NCBI GenBank assembly: GCA_021927905.1 | Contig: BLLK01000051.1 | Location: 62,001-126,000 of the forward strand | Direction of reading: 5' to 3' | Length of the DNA: 64,000 nt | Source: Chaetoceros tenuissimus | Lineage: Eukaryota > Bacillariophyta > Thalassiosirophyceae > Chaetocerotales > Chaetocerotaceae | Shown: one piece after another, positions 33,391 to 42,632 of the stretch | Layout of the letters: the number at the start of each line of letters is the position of its first letter | Numbering within the stretch: the stretch's first letter is position 1 | Program-made: the position numbers and the translations under genes | Notes under the pieces: model-generated | What the model saw: only the letters and a program-made list of their open reading frames with translations | What the model was told of the DNA's origin: nothing | The model's database searches: none

Positions 33391-34096
33391 TCAGTTTTCC
33401 TTATTCGCCTCCTTTTCTTCGTCCTTGTTTGGAGACATCTTCTTGGCTGGAGCCTCTTCAAGAGGAGTATTATCATCAGCAGAGCGTTTATCTCCCGAGG
33501 TTGCTTCTTCCTCTTTTTTAGAGGCTGGCTTCTCATTGTCTGGAGAAGCAGCATCAGTAGCAGCATCAGTAGGTGCCTCTTCCTTTCCCTCAGCATCTAC
33601 GGTAGGCACAGACACCTCTTCAGTCTTGTCGTCTTCAGTGGCAGTAGTAGCCTTGTCCTCCTCTGCTGGAGGTACTGGACTTTCATCTTTTGGAGCATCT
33701 GCAGGTTCTTCAGAAGTCTCTTCTTTGGTGCTGCTCTCCTTCTCAGTCTCTGTAGTAGCTTCAGTAGGAGACTTTTCAACCTCCGACTCCGGAGCATCAA
33801 CAGCGGTTTCAGTTTCAGTCTTGGATGCGTCCTTCTCTTCTTCTTGTGGTGCTGGAGCTTCAGTACTCTCAGAAGCTTCAGCCTCGACAGGCTTTGGCTC
33901 GTCAGCAGTTGTCTTGTCTTCTACAACAGTGTTGGTCGGCTTCATGATATGACAAGAGGCAGGCAATGATGAGAAATTCTGACACATGATTGAAAAAAGG
34001 TAGGAATTGAATTTCGAGCGTCATTTTGGTGCAATCGCTTTCCTTTCCTCGGCCATGAGTCTATAAGCTTACCTCGGTAGTAGGAGTAGCAGTCAT
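33391..34096 (-). CDS. Acidic, intrinsically disordered protein, inverted copy A
   Basis: Exon 1 34096-34073 (MTATPTTE), intron 34072-33940, exon 2 33939-33391; about 190 residues. The protein is made almost only of Glu, Asp, Ala, Thr, Ser, Pro and Lys (EAPAPQEEEKDASKTETET, VEKSPTEATTETEKESSTKE) and ends with KRSADDNTPLEEAPAKKMSPNK and EANKEN. No fold is predicted. Compared with copy B the acceptor reads ATGAAG rather than TTTAG; this keeps an AG but also creates an ATG in frame with exon 2, so translation could start at 33945 on an unspliced transcript. The promoter has an E2F-like site. A nuclear or chaperone-like role is only a guess from composition. Confidence 0.8.
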
Positions 34097-34242
34097 GATG
34101 TTCAGGTATAGAGAGCGGGTATGCAAATGAGTAGCAGAGTATGATGCAATATGTGCAGTTTTGTAAATTATGAGAGAGAGACCGTGGACTGCTTTTGCTT
34201 CGATCTTCATCTGTGAGCAATCTGGAGACAAGATGGGAAAGA

Positions 34243-34256
34243 TTTTCGCGCCAAAA
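34243..34256. promoter_or_regulatory. Palindromic E2F-like site, copy A promoter
   Basis: ttttcgcgccaaaa contains the E2F/DP consensus TTTSGCGC on both strands, about 150 bases upstream of the copy A start. It is conserved at the same place in copy B, which supports function (cell-cycle, G1/S-linked transcription by inference). Confidence 0.6.
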
Positions 34257-34527
34257 TTGATGGAGAGAGGGGTGAGATAATGACCCCTCTCTCTTTTGCA
34301 ACCGTCTGTAGTACGTACGTAGTATTGTATTCGTACTCAAAAGGCCTCAATGACTTCAACTTCAAAATTTGACGTCTTGAAAAAGAATGAGTGGGAAGCC
34401 AAACGCAAAACACATTTTCAGAAGCTCATCTCAAGCACGAGTGAATCTCTATGTTGTTGTGCGAGTTGGTGAGCAATAAACAATTCGCAGTACTTTCATT
34501 AAAAGCAATAAGAAGAAAGAACCAAAT

Positions 34528-36097
34528 ATGAATATAAAACAAATGTATCATGTATGCGCTTCCCTATGTCTGTTCCTACATGCCTTTTTTTCAACTCTAG
34601 TCGTTGCATCGGCGTCTTCCTCATTTCTGCGAAGGTCTTTAGCACATAATCAAAATGTTTTAGAAATTGATCTTGAAACGTGTGAATTAGCATCTACATC
34701 AAATTTTCATATCCAACTGGTAGACATGGGAGATACACCCGCTAATGATTCTTTTCAACAAGCATTTGAACTTGCAGCTCAAAGATGGCAAGCTGTCATT
34801 ATTGGAGATTTGACTGGTTTTCCAAAAGGCTCTACACCCGATTGGTTTGGAGGAACATTCTCGAAGGCATACAATGAAGCCGTTGATGATGTTGTGATTG
34901 GATACGAATTGAGAAGTATTGATGGAATAGGTGGAACACTAGGCCAGGCTGGTCCTACTCGTACTAGAAGTGCTGGACCGAATAGAGGTACTACAATATC
35001 AGGCATTATGATTTTTGATCTAGATGACTTTGAAAATATGCCTTTGGCAGACGCACAGACGGTGAGTAACAATTATAAGTTACTATATTGCATATATCAT
35101 TGTTTTGAAGTTGTATTGACAATCGGTTGTTCTTGTATTCAAAGATTATTTTACATGAGGTAAGAAGAATTATGAATAGCTGTTAAGATCGTGAGACAAA
35201 GCACTTATATTATCTTTCATTCAACAAAAGATGGGACATGTGCTAGGTTTAGTTAGTATCAATGGAAATTGCAATAATGGATGTGATCCAGATAACCCAT
35301 TTGAGCAAAGTAGTTACCAGTGTACCAAGGCAAATGAGCAATATTCTATATTGAATCCTGGTGAAGACCTCCTTCTCGAAAACAATGGGGGGAGAGGCAC
35401 CTCGTGGTGAGTAAATATCTACACACATTGTATTCGAAACATTTAGTCAAGATTCTCAAATCTGCAAACTTTCATCACTACTAGTTCACATTGGGAAGAG
35501 AATTCATTCAAGACTGAAGAAAGTAGTGAGCTAATGACAGGTTTCTTTGAAGCAAATCTTTATCAGCCATTATCTTTAGTGACAATAGCTGCATTAGATG
35601 ATATAGGAGGATATACAGTTGACTATTGCGCAGCAGACATTTGGCCAGCAACCGATGAAACAATTAAAAGATTTCCAATAATGAGAACGGAAGCTGATCA
35701 TAATACTGGAGTTGATACAACAACTATGACACCCTCTGCTATCGGTGATTGGTTCGAAAATGCATATAATGATGTCGTAGAATGGGTCATGAATAATTTG
35801 GTACGTAGAAACTGTATGCATCCTTAATGATTTCAACATATTCGCAGCTATGGCTAACACCTTTTACAATAGAAAATAGTGATAGTCATTCTCGTAGCGT
35901 TTGTGGTACTAGTCAGTTTGCTATTGAAATATTGCTGCTGTAAGAGAAAAAAAGATGATAGAGTTTCTCCAGTAAACGAAGGTCGACATGCAAGTGCGAC
36001 GAAAAGCTATGCCGATGATGCATGGGAAGTAAATAAGGATCAATACTATGACCCTTATCGTCAACATCAATACTATGACTACCGCATACAAATTTAA
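34528..36097 (+). CDS. Membrane-anchored leishmanolysin-like (M8) zinc metalloprotease
   Basis: Five exons: 34528-35061, a 15-nt micro-exon 35145-35159, 35231-35406, 35485-35800 and 35873-36097; 421 residues. Signal peptide near the start (LCLFLHAFFSTLVVASA). The family block GQAGPTRTRS...GIMIFDLDDFENM leads to the catalytic motif: the micro-exon encodes IILHE and the next exon begins MGHVLGL, forming HEMGH (residues 182-186). The third zinc ligand is the His of CSHWEENSF (about 244), then ELMTGFF, LSLVTIAALDDIGGYTVD as in leishmanolysins. The last exon gives a transmembrane helix (KIVIVILVAFVVLVSLLL), a Cys/Lys stop-transfer and a Tyr-rich cytosolic tail, so it is type I. Without the micro-exon the motif would be lost. 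Confidence 0.9.
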
Positions 36098-36171
36098 AAG
36101 CAAATAGACTTATAAATATAAATTAATTGATTCCTATAATTATAACGCAGCTATGTAGGCGCAACCATTAT

Positions 36172-36648
36172 TTACTGCGCTTCTTGAGGCTGAGCATGAC
36201 GATCTTCAATTCTAACATCATCATGTTGTTTTGTACCTACGTCCTCCTTCACAATTTCCCCTTCTGCACTCTCTTTCACAAGAGTAAAGACTTGATTGTA
36301 TTCTTTCTTTGTAATTGGATCTACTTGCACCAATAAGCCATCTTTGAAAGTTCCAATTGCATGACAGTCAATTTTAGTTCCATCGTCTTGGAAACAAACT
36401 TGTACTTTGTACTCGACTGTATTATCGTCAAGCTGTTCAATCTTGACTAGATTACAATAACCTCCACGATGGAAGTTCTTCTCTTGAGATAGAATGAGAT
36501 CGTCATAAGTAAGAATTCCTTTTGGAGTATGAACTTTGATATCTGGATGATAAATTTGTTGTTGTGCTCTTTGTTTCAAAGTATCAAAGTCTTTGTATGG
36601 ATATCCGACAAACCAGCTTGAAAGATTATTGGTGATTGCTTTGCTCAT
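36172..36648 (-). CDS. NTF2-like/SnoaL-type small protein
   Basis: Intronless, 158 residues. The order of elements suits a cone-shaped NTF2-like fold: an N-terminal helix with YPYKDFDTLKQRAQQQIYHPDIKV, TPKGILTYDDLI, then strands with NLVKIEQLDDNTVEYKVQVCF and HAIGTFKDGLLVQVDPI. The tail is hydrophilic (EDVGTKQHDDVRIEDRHAQPQ). The family includes enzymes and transport factors, and no active site is evident, so the function is open. It is convergent with the M8 protease (75 bp apart) and lies inside the inverted duplication. Confidence 0.72.
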   Translation of the reverse strand: MSKAITNNLSSWFVGYPYKDFDTLKQRAQQQIYHPDIKVHTPKGILTYDDLILSQEKNFHRGGYCNLVKIEQLDDNTVEYKVQVCFQDDGTKIDCHAIGTFKDGLLVQVDPITKKEYNQVFTLVKESAEGEIVKEDVGTKQHDDVRIEDRHAQPQEAQ

Positions 36649-36860
36649 GATGCGTTCTTATAATATTAGAATATTCTATTTGTTGAATTTGATTTTTTAT
36701 GAACACATCTACTTTGAAAGGATTGAGGTTTCCGAGTAATAAATAAGATATATTTTTCCAGTCCTAAAAAATGAGAAACCTTTCACGAATAAATAGATAA
36801 TAAGTATAAGATGAATCCTAAACATGAGGGGGGTCATTATCTCACCCCTCTCTCCATCAA

Positions 36861-36874
36861 TTTTGGCGCGAAAA
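36861..36874. promoter_or_regulatory. Palindromic E2F-like site, copy B promoter
   Basis: ttttggcgcgaaaa, the mirror of the copy A site, about 150 bases upstream of the copy B ATG. Confidence 0.6.
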
Positions 36875-37021
36875 TCTTTCCCATCTTGTCTCCAGATTGC
36901 TCTCAGATGAAGATCGAAGCAAAAGCAGTCCACGGTCTCTCTCTCATAATTTACAAAACTGCACATATTGCATCACTACTCTGCTACTCATTTGCATACC
37001 CGCTCTCTATATCTGAACATC

Positions 37022-37715
37022 ATGACTGCTACTCCTGTTACCGAGGTAAGCTTCTAGACTCATGGCCGAGGAAAGGAAAGCGAATGCACCAAAATGACGC
37101 TCGAAATTCAATTCCTACCTTTTTTCAATCATGTGTCAGAATTTCTCATCATTGCCTGCCTCTTGTCATATCATTTAGCCGACCAACACTGTTGTAGAGG
37201 ACAAGACAACTGTTGACGAGCCAAAACCTATCGAGACTGAAGCTTCTGAGAGTACTGAAGCTCCAGCACCACAAGAAGAAGAGAAGGACGCATCCAAGAC
37301 TGAAACTGAAACCGCTGTTGATGCTCCGGAGTCGGAGGTTGAAAAGTCTCCTACTGAAGCTACTGCAGAGACTGAGAAGGAGAGCAGCACCAAAGAAGAA
37401 GAGACTTCCGAAGTATCTACAGATGCTCCAAAAGATGAAAGTCCAGCACCTCCAGCAGAGGAAGACAAGGCTACTTCAACTGAAGACGACAAGACTGAAG
37501 AAGTGTCTAAGCCTACCGTAGATGCTGTCGAGGAAAAGGAAGAGGCACCTGCTGATGCTGCTTCCCTAGACAATGACAAGCCAGCCTCTGACAAAGAGGA
37601 AGAAGCAACCTCTGGAGAGAAACGCTCTGCTGATGATACTCCTCTTGAAGAGTCTCCAACCAAGAAGATGTCTCCAAACAAGGACGACAACAAGGAGGCG
37701 AATAAGGAAAACTGA
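37022..37715 (+). CDS. Acidic, intrinsically disordered protein, inverted copy B
   Basis: Exon 1 37022-37045 (MTATPVTE), intron 37046-37178 (GTAAGC...TTTAG), exon 2 37179-37715; 186 residues. It is nearly the same protein as copy A, with substitutions such as ETEASES for EAEASES and short indels (STDAPKD, DAVEEKEE), ending KKMSPNKDDNKEANKEN. Because the frame is preserved despite indels, both copies are probably under selection. The intron has a normal TAG acceptor and no ATG at the exon 2 edge. There is no domain and no signal peptide; the KR/KK pairs near the end may be a nuclear signal. Confidence 0.85.
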
Positions 37716-38064
37716 ACAGATTGAATCGAATCGTAGTAGGTAGGAGCTAGGAGTTCTTTTTCTTTAGGGGGATAAAAGGAAGAATTATGTATCATTGCCA
37801 AAGACATGTATTTGTTGAAATATTTTATTGTGTTTTTAGATTAGGGTGGAGGAACCTGTAGCTAATTATAAAATGTAAACCAAAGATTGTATCAAACTTC
37901 TCATTTTATTATTATCGTTTGAATGTAATGATATATTCAATTCAATATTTATGTTAAGGTACATTTGGTTTCCCAATTAAATTAAAACTCGCAGCTGTAT
38001 TGGTCGAGACCATTTCTCTGAAAGGAATTACACACACAAAGTTTTTATTTAATGAAGGTCCCCC

Positions 38065-39350
38065 CTACTTCTTGTTGCAAACCTTTTTATGAGTTTTCCA
38101 ATCTTTTTTCTAAATGATGCAAAATATTTGTTTAGAAGTAATAAATAGCATACTCTACACTGTGAATATTGTACATACCTGACAATCTCTCGAGCAATAA
38201 TATATTTTGCTGCAGCGACTGCAAGCTTTGAATTCCCCGATTGAACCTTCATTTACACCACAAGACGAACATTGCATCAATGCTACTCGTTGTTGTATCT
38301 CTTGCGTTTCCCTTTGCCCAATATTTGACTGTTGCATATCTCGAAACTTTTGCAAAAGCTTGCGAATCTGCCCTTTGGTCAAATGAAACACATTCTCTGG
38401 GCTAGGAACCACACCAATTGTAGTCAAGACCCACAAATAGTTTTGGTTATCAAAATCCAAGTTTTTCTTTACTTCAAACTCCAACAGTTTTCGAATGACA
38501 GGTTCACATTCTTTCAATCTATCCTGTTGTAGGTACAAATTGAAACGAATAATGTTGTATTTGTATTCAAGACCTTCGTAGCAATGATATGTTGCAGGAT
38601 TGTCAATAGCATCTACAGACATTTTGTATATTTTCAATACCTTTTCTTCCATGTTCAATACTTGTTCGCAAAGTTTATGCGATTCTTCATCGCCTCTTTG
38701 ACGATAGACAGTGGCTAGTGTTCCAAGAATACCGCATGTATTTCTAAATTGACAGTAGGGTAGCTAAGAGATTAGAGCTACATTTCATAAAGATGAAAGA
38801 ATGATATGATGTGCCAAACTTACTCTGCATGAATATAATTTTCGACATGAGCAAAGAAAGTCATCCATTCTTCTTCCAGTTCCAAAATCCCATCATAATA
38901 ATCTCTATAAACCTTTTCATACTTTAAATTCCCCAAATTTCCTTCTTTCGAACTGACACCCGTTGCAAAATAATTTTGAGCCTGTTGCTTCAATGCAAAA
39001 TTATATGGTACACCATCTGGCAAAGGTGCATTTGGCATGACCATCCCTTGAGCTGTCGAACTGATAGTTAGGATGGGTATACCTTGTTTCAAAGCTTTCT
39101 TTGTAGCTTTGGCAGTTTCACCAGCTTTACGATTTATTTCTTGAGATTCATGATGTAAATTACGAGGTTGATCAGGATATGGTGTATGTACTTCATTTAT
39201 AATAATGTTTGTACATTCCTTCTTGTGTATTTTCCAATGTTGACTTTGACATTTTGTATTGCAATAGGAAGCTTTGTAGCATCTTGTACATTTCTTCAAG
39301 GTTGTCGATGATGTTTGACACTTTGGATTGGAACACTGCTGCTGCTCCAT
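38065..39350 (-). CDS. Protein with two MYND-type zinc fingers
   Basis: Three exons, 39350-38824, 38743-38179 and 38109-38065; introns of 80 and 69 bp; 378 residues. The first finger is at the N-terminus: CSNPKCQTSS, CTRCYKASYCNTKCQSQHWKIHKKEC. The second is at the C-terminus: CSSCGVNEGS, CSRCSKIYYCSRDCQ joined across the last intron to KKDWKTHKKVCNKK, so the terminal 45-nt exon completes the finger. The middle has helical TPR-like pairs (NTCGILGTLATVYRQRGDEESHKLCEQVL). MYND fingers bind proline-rich partner peptides. Two fingers flanking a helical body suggest a scaffold, which is inference. Confidence 0.83.
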
Positions 39351-39762
39351 TGATTTTAGATAGGAAGAAAAGAACGATTCTCTGACGAAGAAGCTAGTAA
39401 GCTACCAAGCTTGAATGGTTTCGAAGTTGTTGTGGTATGAGCTACTATGATGCTATACTTTGACGATGTTAATCAACAACTGTTGTTGATGAAAGTGTGT
39501 ACGAGTAGAGTGTGTGAGAGAAATGAGAGGATGATGGCATATGTGATGATGGCTTCATTCTTCTCTGTCGTTTGGAGGTACGTACTTATGATACTACCAG
39601 TTCACACAGAAACGTTGTCGTATATTCTTGTACGTACATAATACGAGTTTTACACATACCCTCTCGTAATGTGTATCTTTTTAAAATTGAAACATGGATC
39701 TATTAAAAATTCTCAAACCAACTCCTATTGAGATCATTCAAAAGTTCCAACTCTCCTAAGAA
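39351..39762. promoter_or_regulatory. Divergent intergenic region
   Basis: It lies between the double-MYND gene and the plastid-leader methyltransferase. Repeats of tgttgttga near 39475 and gtacgta words; no exon recognised. Confidence 0.35.
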
Positions 39763-41169
39763 ATGAAATTATCCAGTCTATCACTGTTGCTATGGTCAGC
39801 GACATCTGTCCATGCATTCACTCCAAATGCATTTCCTACAGCTCAGCCATTTCTCCCTTTACCTCCTCAACAAAGCTACCCTCCTCCTCCTCAAGGAAAT
39901 GTCAACCCACTACAACAACAGCCACAGCCATCCGCTACCTCAACACTGGAAAGACTTCCCAATGCAGAAGCCGATCGTGCATTTCGTTACGCCATATCTC
40001 TAGAATCAGCAGGTCTACCACGTACAGCACACGCAGCCTATCACGAAGCAGCAACCCTCTTTCAATGTTTCCTAGATTCAACGGAATTCTCACACGTGAC
40101 AAATCTAGGCAACGATGAAACACAAGATCATGAAAACCTCCATAAATATCTCGTATACAGTTGTCTAAGACTTGCATTCCTCTCTCAAGATGCTCTATCG
40201 GATCCCAAAGCTGCTTTAAGACTCTATAAAGAAGCGGCAATATTGGACACTTCTCAACCAAGTGCTGAAGCCTATGATGGAATTGGTACCGCTACGGAAG
40301 CATCTTTGGGTGATTTACAAGAAGCTGTTGCAGCTTATGAAACTGCACTAACGATTTTATCAAAGGAACAAGAAACTTTACGAAAGAATTCATCTGAAGA
40401 ATATTATTATAATTTTGATAATTCTGGAATTGTGAAATTTCATTTAGGAGTGGCACTGGAACGTCTTAATAGAATGGAAGAAGCGGAAGAAATTTTTGAG
40501 AATTTGAGAAGGAGTGAAGCGCAATATAGTTCACTTGTCGATTCGTGGGGATATATTCGTTGGCATACTAGGAGAATTGAAGAAAAGGAATTGAATCTTT
40601 ACATGGGGACACGGGATATGTTAAAAATAGGTACAGATGCAGCTATGCAAATGGTGCAGGAGCAAGATGGTTTAGTGTGTGAATTTGGTGTGGCAAAGGG
40701 ACGTTCTATGAGATTGATTCAAGAACTTTTACCATTGGATACTCCCATTCATGGGTTTGATACCTTTACTGGTTTACCGCAATCTTGGAATTCTTTGCCA
40801 GCGGGTGCCTTTTCTACCAATGGTGATATTCCAAATATTGAAGGTGAAGTGTTCTTTCATAGAGGTTTATTTCGTGATTCTATTCCTGCCTTTTTGAATT
40901 AGCTCAAGGGGGAAAGTAAACAACCATTGGCTTTTGCAAATATCGATGCTCTTTTGTATGGTTCTACACTTGACATTTTGGAAAGTGTGCACTCGAGAGT
41001 CGTTCCTGGTACAGTTTTTGTATTTGCAGACTATTGCTGTCATCCTACTTGGAGACAAGATGAATTTCGGGCATGGAGAGAATGCTGTAAACGATTTGGA
41101 TGGACCTATGAATATTTGGGATTTAGTCTTGCGACCAAACAAGCTGTGGTACGTGTGACTGGTGCTTAG
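39763..41169 (+). CDS. TPR plus TylF-like methyltransferase, interrupted by an in-frame TAG
   Basis: The leader KLSSLSLLLWSATSVHA|FTPNAF fits a diatom plastid-type presequence. A Pro/Gln linker and TPR-like helices (FRYAISLESAGLPRTAHAAY, AVAAYETALTIL, GVALERLNRMEEAEEIFENL) follow. From about residue 300 comes a Rossmann methyltransferase of TylF type: CEFGVAKGRSM (SAM loop), HGFDTFTGLPQSW, VFFHRGLFRDSIPAFLN. There a TAG stands at 40900-40902. The same frame continues open for 88 more codons with the rest of the domain (AFANIDALLYGSTLDILE, VFVFADYCCHPTWRQDEFRAW, KQAVVRVTGA). Without read-through the product is 379 residues and lacks the end of the fold. A recent nonsense change, an assembly error or read-through would each explain it. 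Confidence 0.8.
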
Positions 41170-41503
41170 AGATATATTTCAGTACGAACGAGACTTAATT
41201 ATGATGGAAGAATCATACATATTAATTGGACTAGAAATTTTTTGAGGATCAAATGATGTACTCGTTCTTTTATATATTTCTACTTTATCCTTTATCTCAT
41301 GTTATGACTATGTTCAGACGAGGTATTTCTTCAAAATCATTCTATTCTTTCTATACTCATCATTATTCAAAAAAGTTATATTCATTTCATGATTTCGCCT
41401 TTTGCCATGGTAGTTCTATACGCTGCTAAAAATCTATAACCAAGTTTCCACGTCTACAAACTATACTGCGACATGTCCGAAATCATTCAGTATTGTCTAC
41501 TGC
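41170..41503. other. Convergent 3' intergenic region
   Basis: It lies between the ends of the methyltransferase and the small plastid gene. No exon or element recognised. Confidence 0.4.
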
Positions 41504-42088
41504 TTAAATGAAAGGAATAGGCCCATTTCCATCAGGATAAACATCCTTATAAGCTGAAATATATTTAATCAAAACATTTCCACCAAGTCCTAAGAAGAAA
41601 GCTCCACCAATCACAAGAATAGACTCGAATCCCATCAGTTCATCCGCTTGAGCCTTGGCATAACGTCTCATCTCGATATATTTTTCACTTCGATCTGGAT
41701 CACTTAGAAATTTATCTACTTCTTGCTTTGCATATTCTTCACTTTTACCAGCTGCTACATACTTTGCAACTAGTTCTGCTTTTACTTCCTAAATGGAATC
41801 GGAATTGAAAATCAAACAGATTTATACAAAAAGATGAGATACTGCCGGAAGGAAATGAACATGTGTTATATATAGATAGATGATATGAAAACTCACCTCC
41901 ATTTCTTGATTCTTGTTTTGCAAAGCTAGGTCTTCTTCCGTGACACCGTCATTTGTCTCTATGGTCGATGAGAAGAGGTTGCTAGTAAATTGAGGCTTTG
42001 CGAGGTTTGTTCGAAGAGTGCTGGTGCTCGGAGTAAAGGCCGAAGATACGCTCAATAGTGCCAAGAGTTGCAAAAGGATTAGTTTCAT
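41504..42088 (-). CDS. Small plastid-targeted membrane protein, unknown
   Basis: Two exons, 42088-41897 and 41788-41504, a 108-bp phase-0 intron (GTGAGT...TTTAG), 158 residues. The leader KLILLQLLALLSVSSA|FTPS is a good diatom plastid presequence (cleavage before Phe). The mature part has a charged helix (EEYAKQEVDKFLSDPDRSEKYIEMRRYAKAQADELMG) and one transmembrane helix (SILVIGGAFFLGLGGNVLI), then YISAYKDVYPDGNGPIPFI. It probably lies in the thylakoid or inner envelope. No family name is recognised. Confidence 0.8.
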
Positions 42089-42632
42089 CTTTCAAGTTTA
42101 AAAAATAGAAATAGACAAGAATTTGATTAGGTGGAATTCTTCGTAGGAAATGTGTGGCTTTTCTTTCGGAAGCAGCTTGTTTCAACAGGTGGTTTGTCTG
42201 AAGCCATTGATGTCACATTGAAAAGAAGTTTGGCAAGCATCCAGCTTGAAGCTCAGCTTTCGTATCCCAGATTTTAGTAAACCACATAGAGTAGGTAGAA
42301 CGATTAGGGTATCCTCGCAATCATGTAAACATTCCAGTGTTCTTCAATGGCTTCAACATTCCTTTGATTTTCGGACTTTTTGACATTCTGATCCTCTGAT
42401 GATGCGATACTTCCAAGAAACAAGCAATCAGGTGAACATTCCTGTGTTCTCTGTTTTCTGAACATGCGTATTTATTTTCAGACGTTTTGACATTATTCTC
42501 GAAAATCGTCTTCATTTTATTGGAAGACGTCTATTCCAAACGAACAAAGTTCGAAGCGCACTATTCAGCACCACTGAAGAATCACTCCATAATAAAACTC
42601 TTTTGGGCGATAAAGTTACAACTCCTGAGCAG
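42089..42632. promoter_or_regulatory. Upstream region of HSF copy 1 with degenerate direct repeats and HSE-like words
   Basis: Two related segments about 106 bp apart: one begins caatcatgtaaacattcc (42321), the other caatcaggtgaacattcc (42427), each followed about 45-50 bases later by ttcNgacNttttgacatt. The word gaacattcc contains GAAnnTTC, the heat-shock-element core. It could allow control by heat-shock factors, but the matches are short. Confidence 0.35.

Larger units (their letters stand above)
33208..34287. repeat. Left arm of a 1.07-kb inverted duplication
   Basis: The reverse complement of this segment matches 36830-37898 across the whole acidic-protein gene: 3' flank (ccaaagacatgt, ggtaggagctaggag), coding exon, intron, short first exon, leader and promoter down to ggggtcattatctcaccc. 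The arms are separated by about 2.5 kb holding two unrelated genes. Confidence 0.9.
36830..37898. repeat. Right arm of the 1.07-kb inverted duplication
   Basis: Inverted partner of 33208-34287. Similarity begins at gggtcattatctcacccc and ends at gattgtatcaaac, so promoter, leader, intron, coding region and 3' flank were all copied. Differences are scattered substitutions and small in-frame indels within the coding region. Confidence 0.9.

Noticed and set aside
33301-33969. Plus-strand ORFs opposite acidic copy A
   Set aside because: Antisense shadows; the minus frame has splice signals, a conserved promoter and in-frame indels relative to copy B.
37175-37807. Minus-strand ORF opposite acidic copy B
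   Set aside because: Same shadow as above, Ser-rich by complementarity.
40800-40902. A hidden intron removing the TAG in the methyltransferase
   Set aside because: Any GT-AG pair ending at this TAG would delete conserved family sequence (VFFHRGLFRDSIPAFL).
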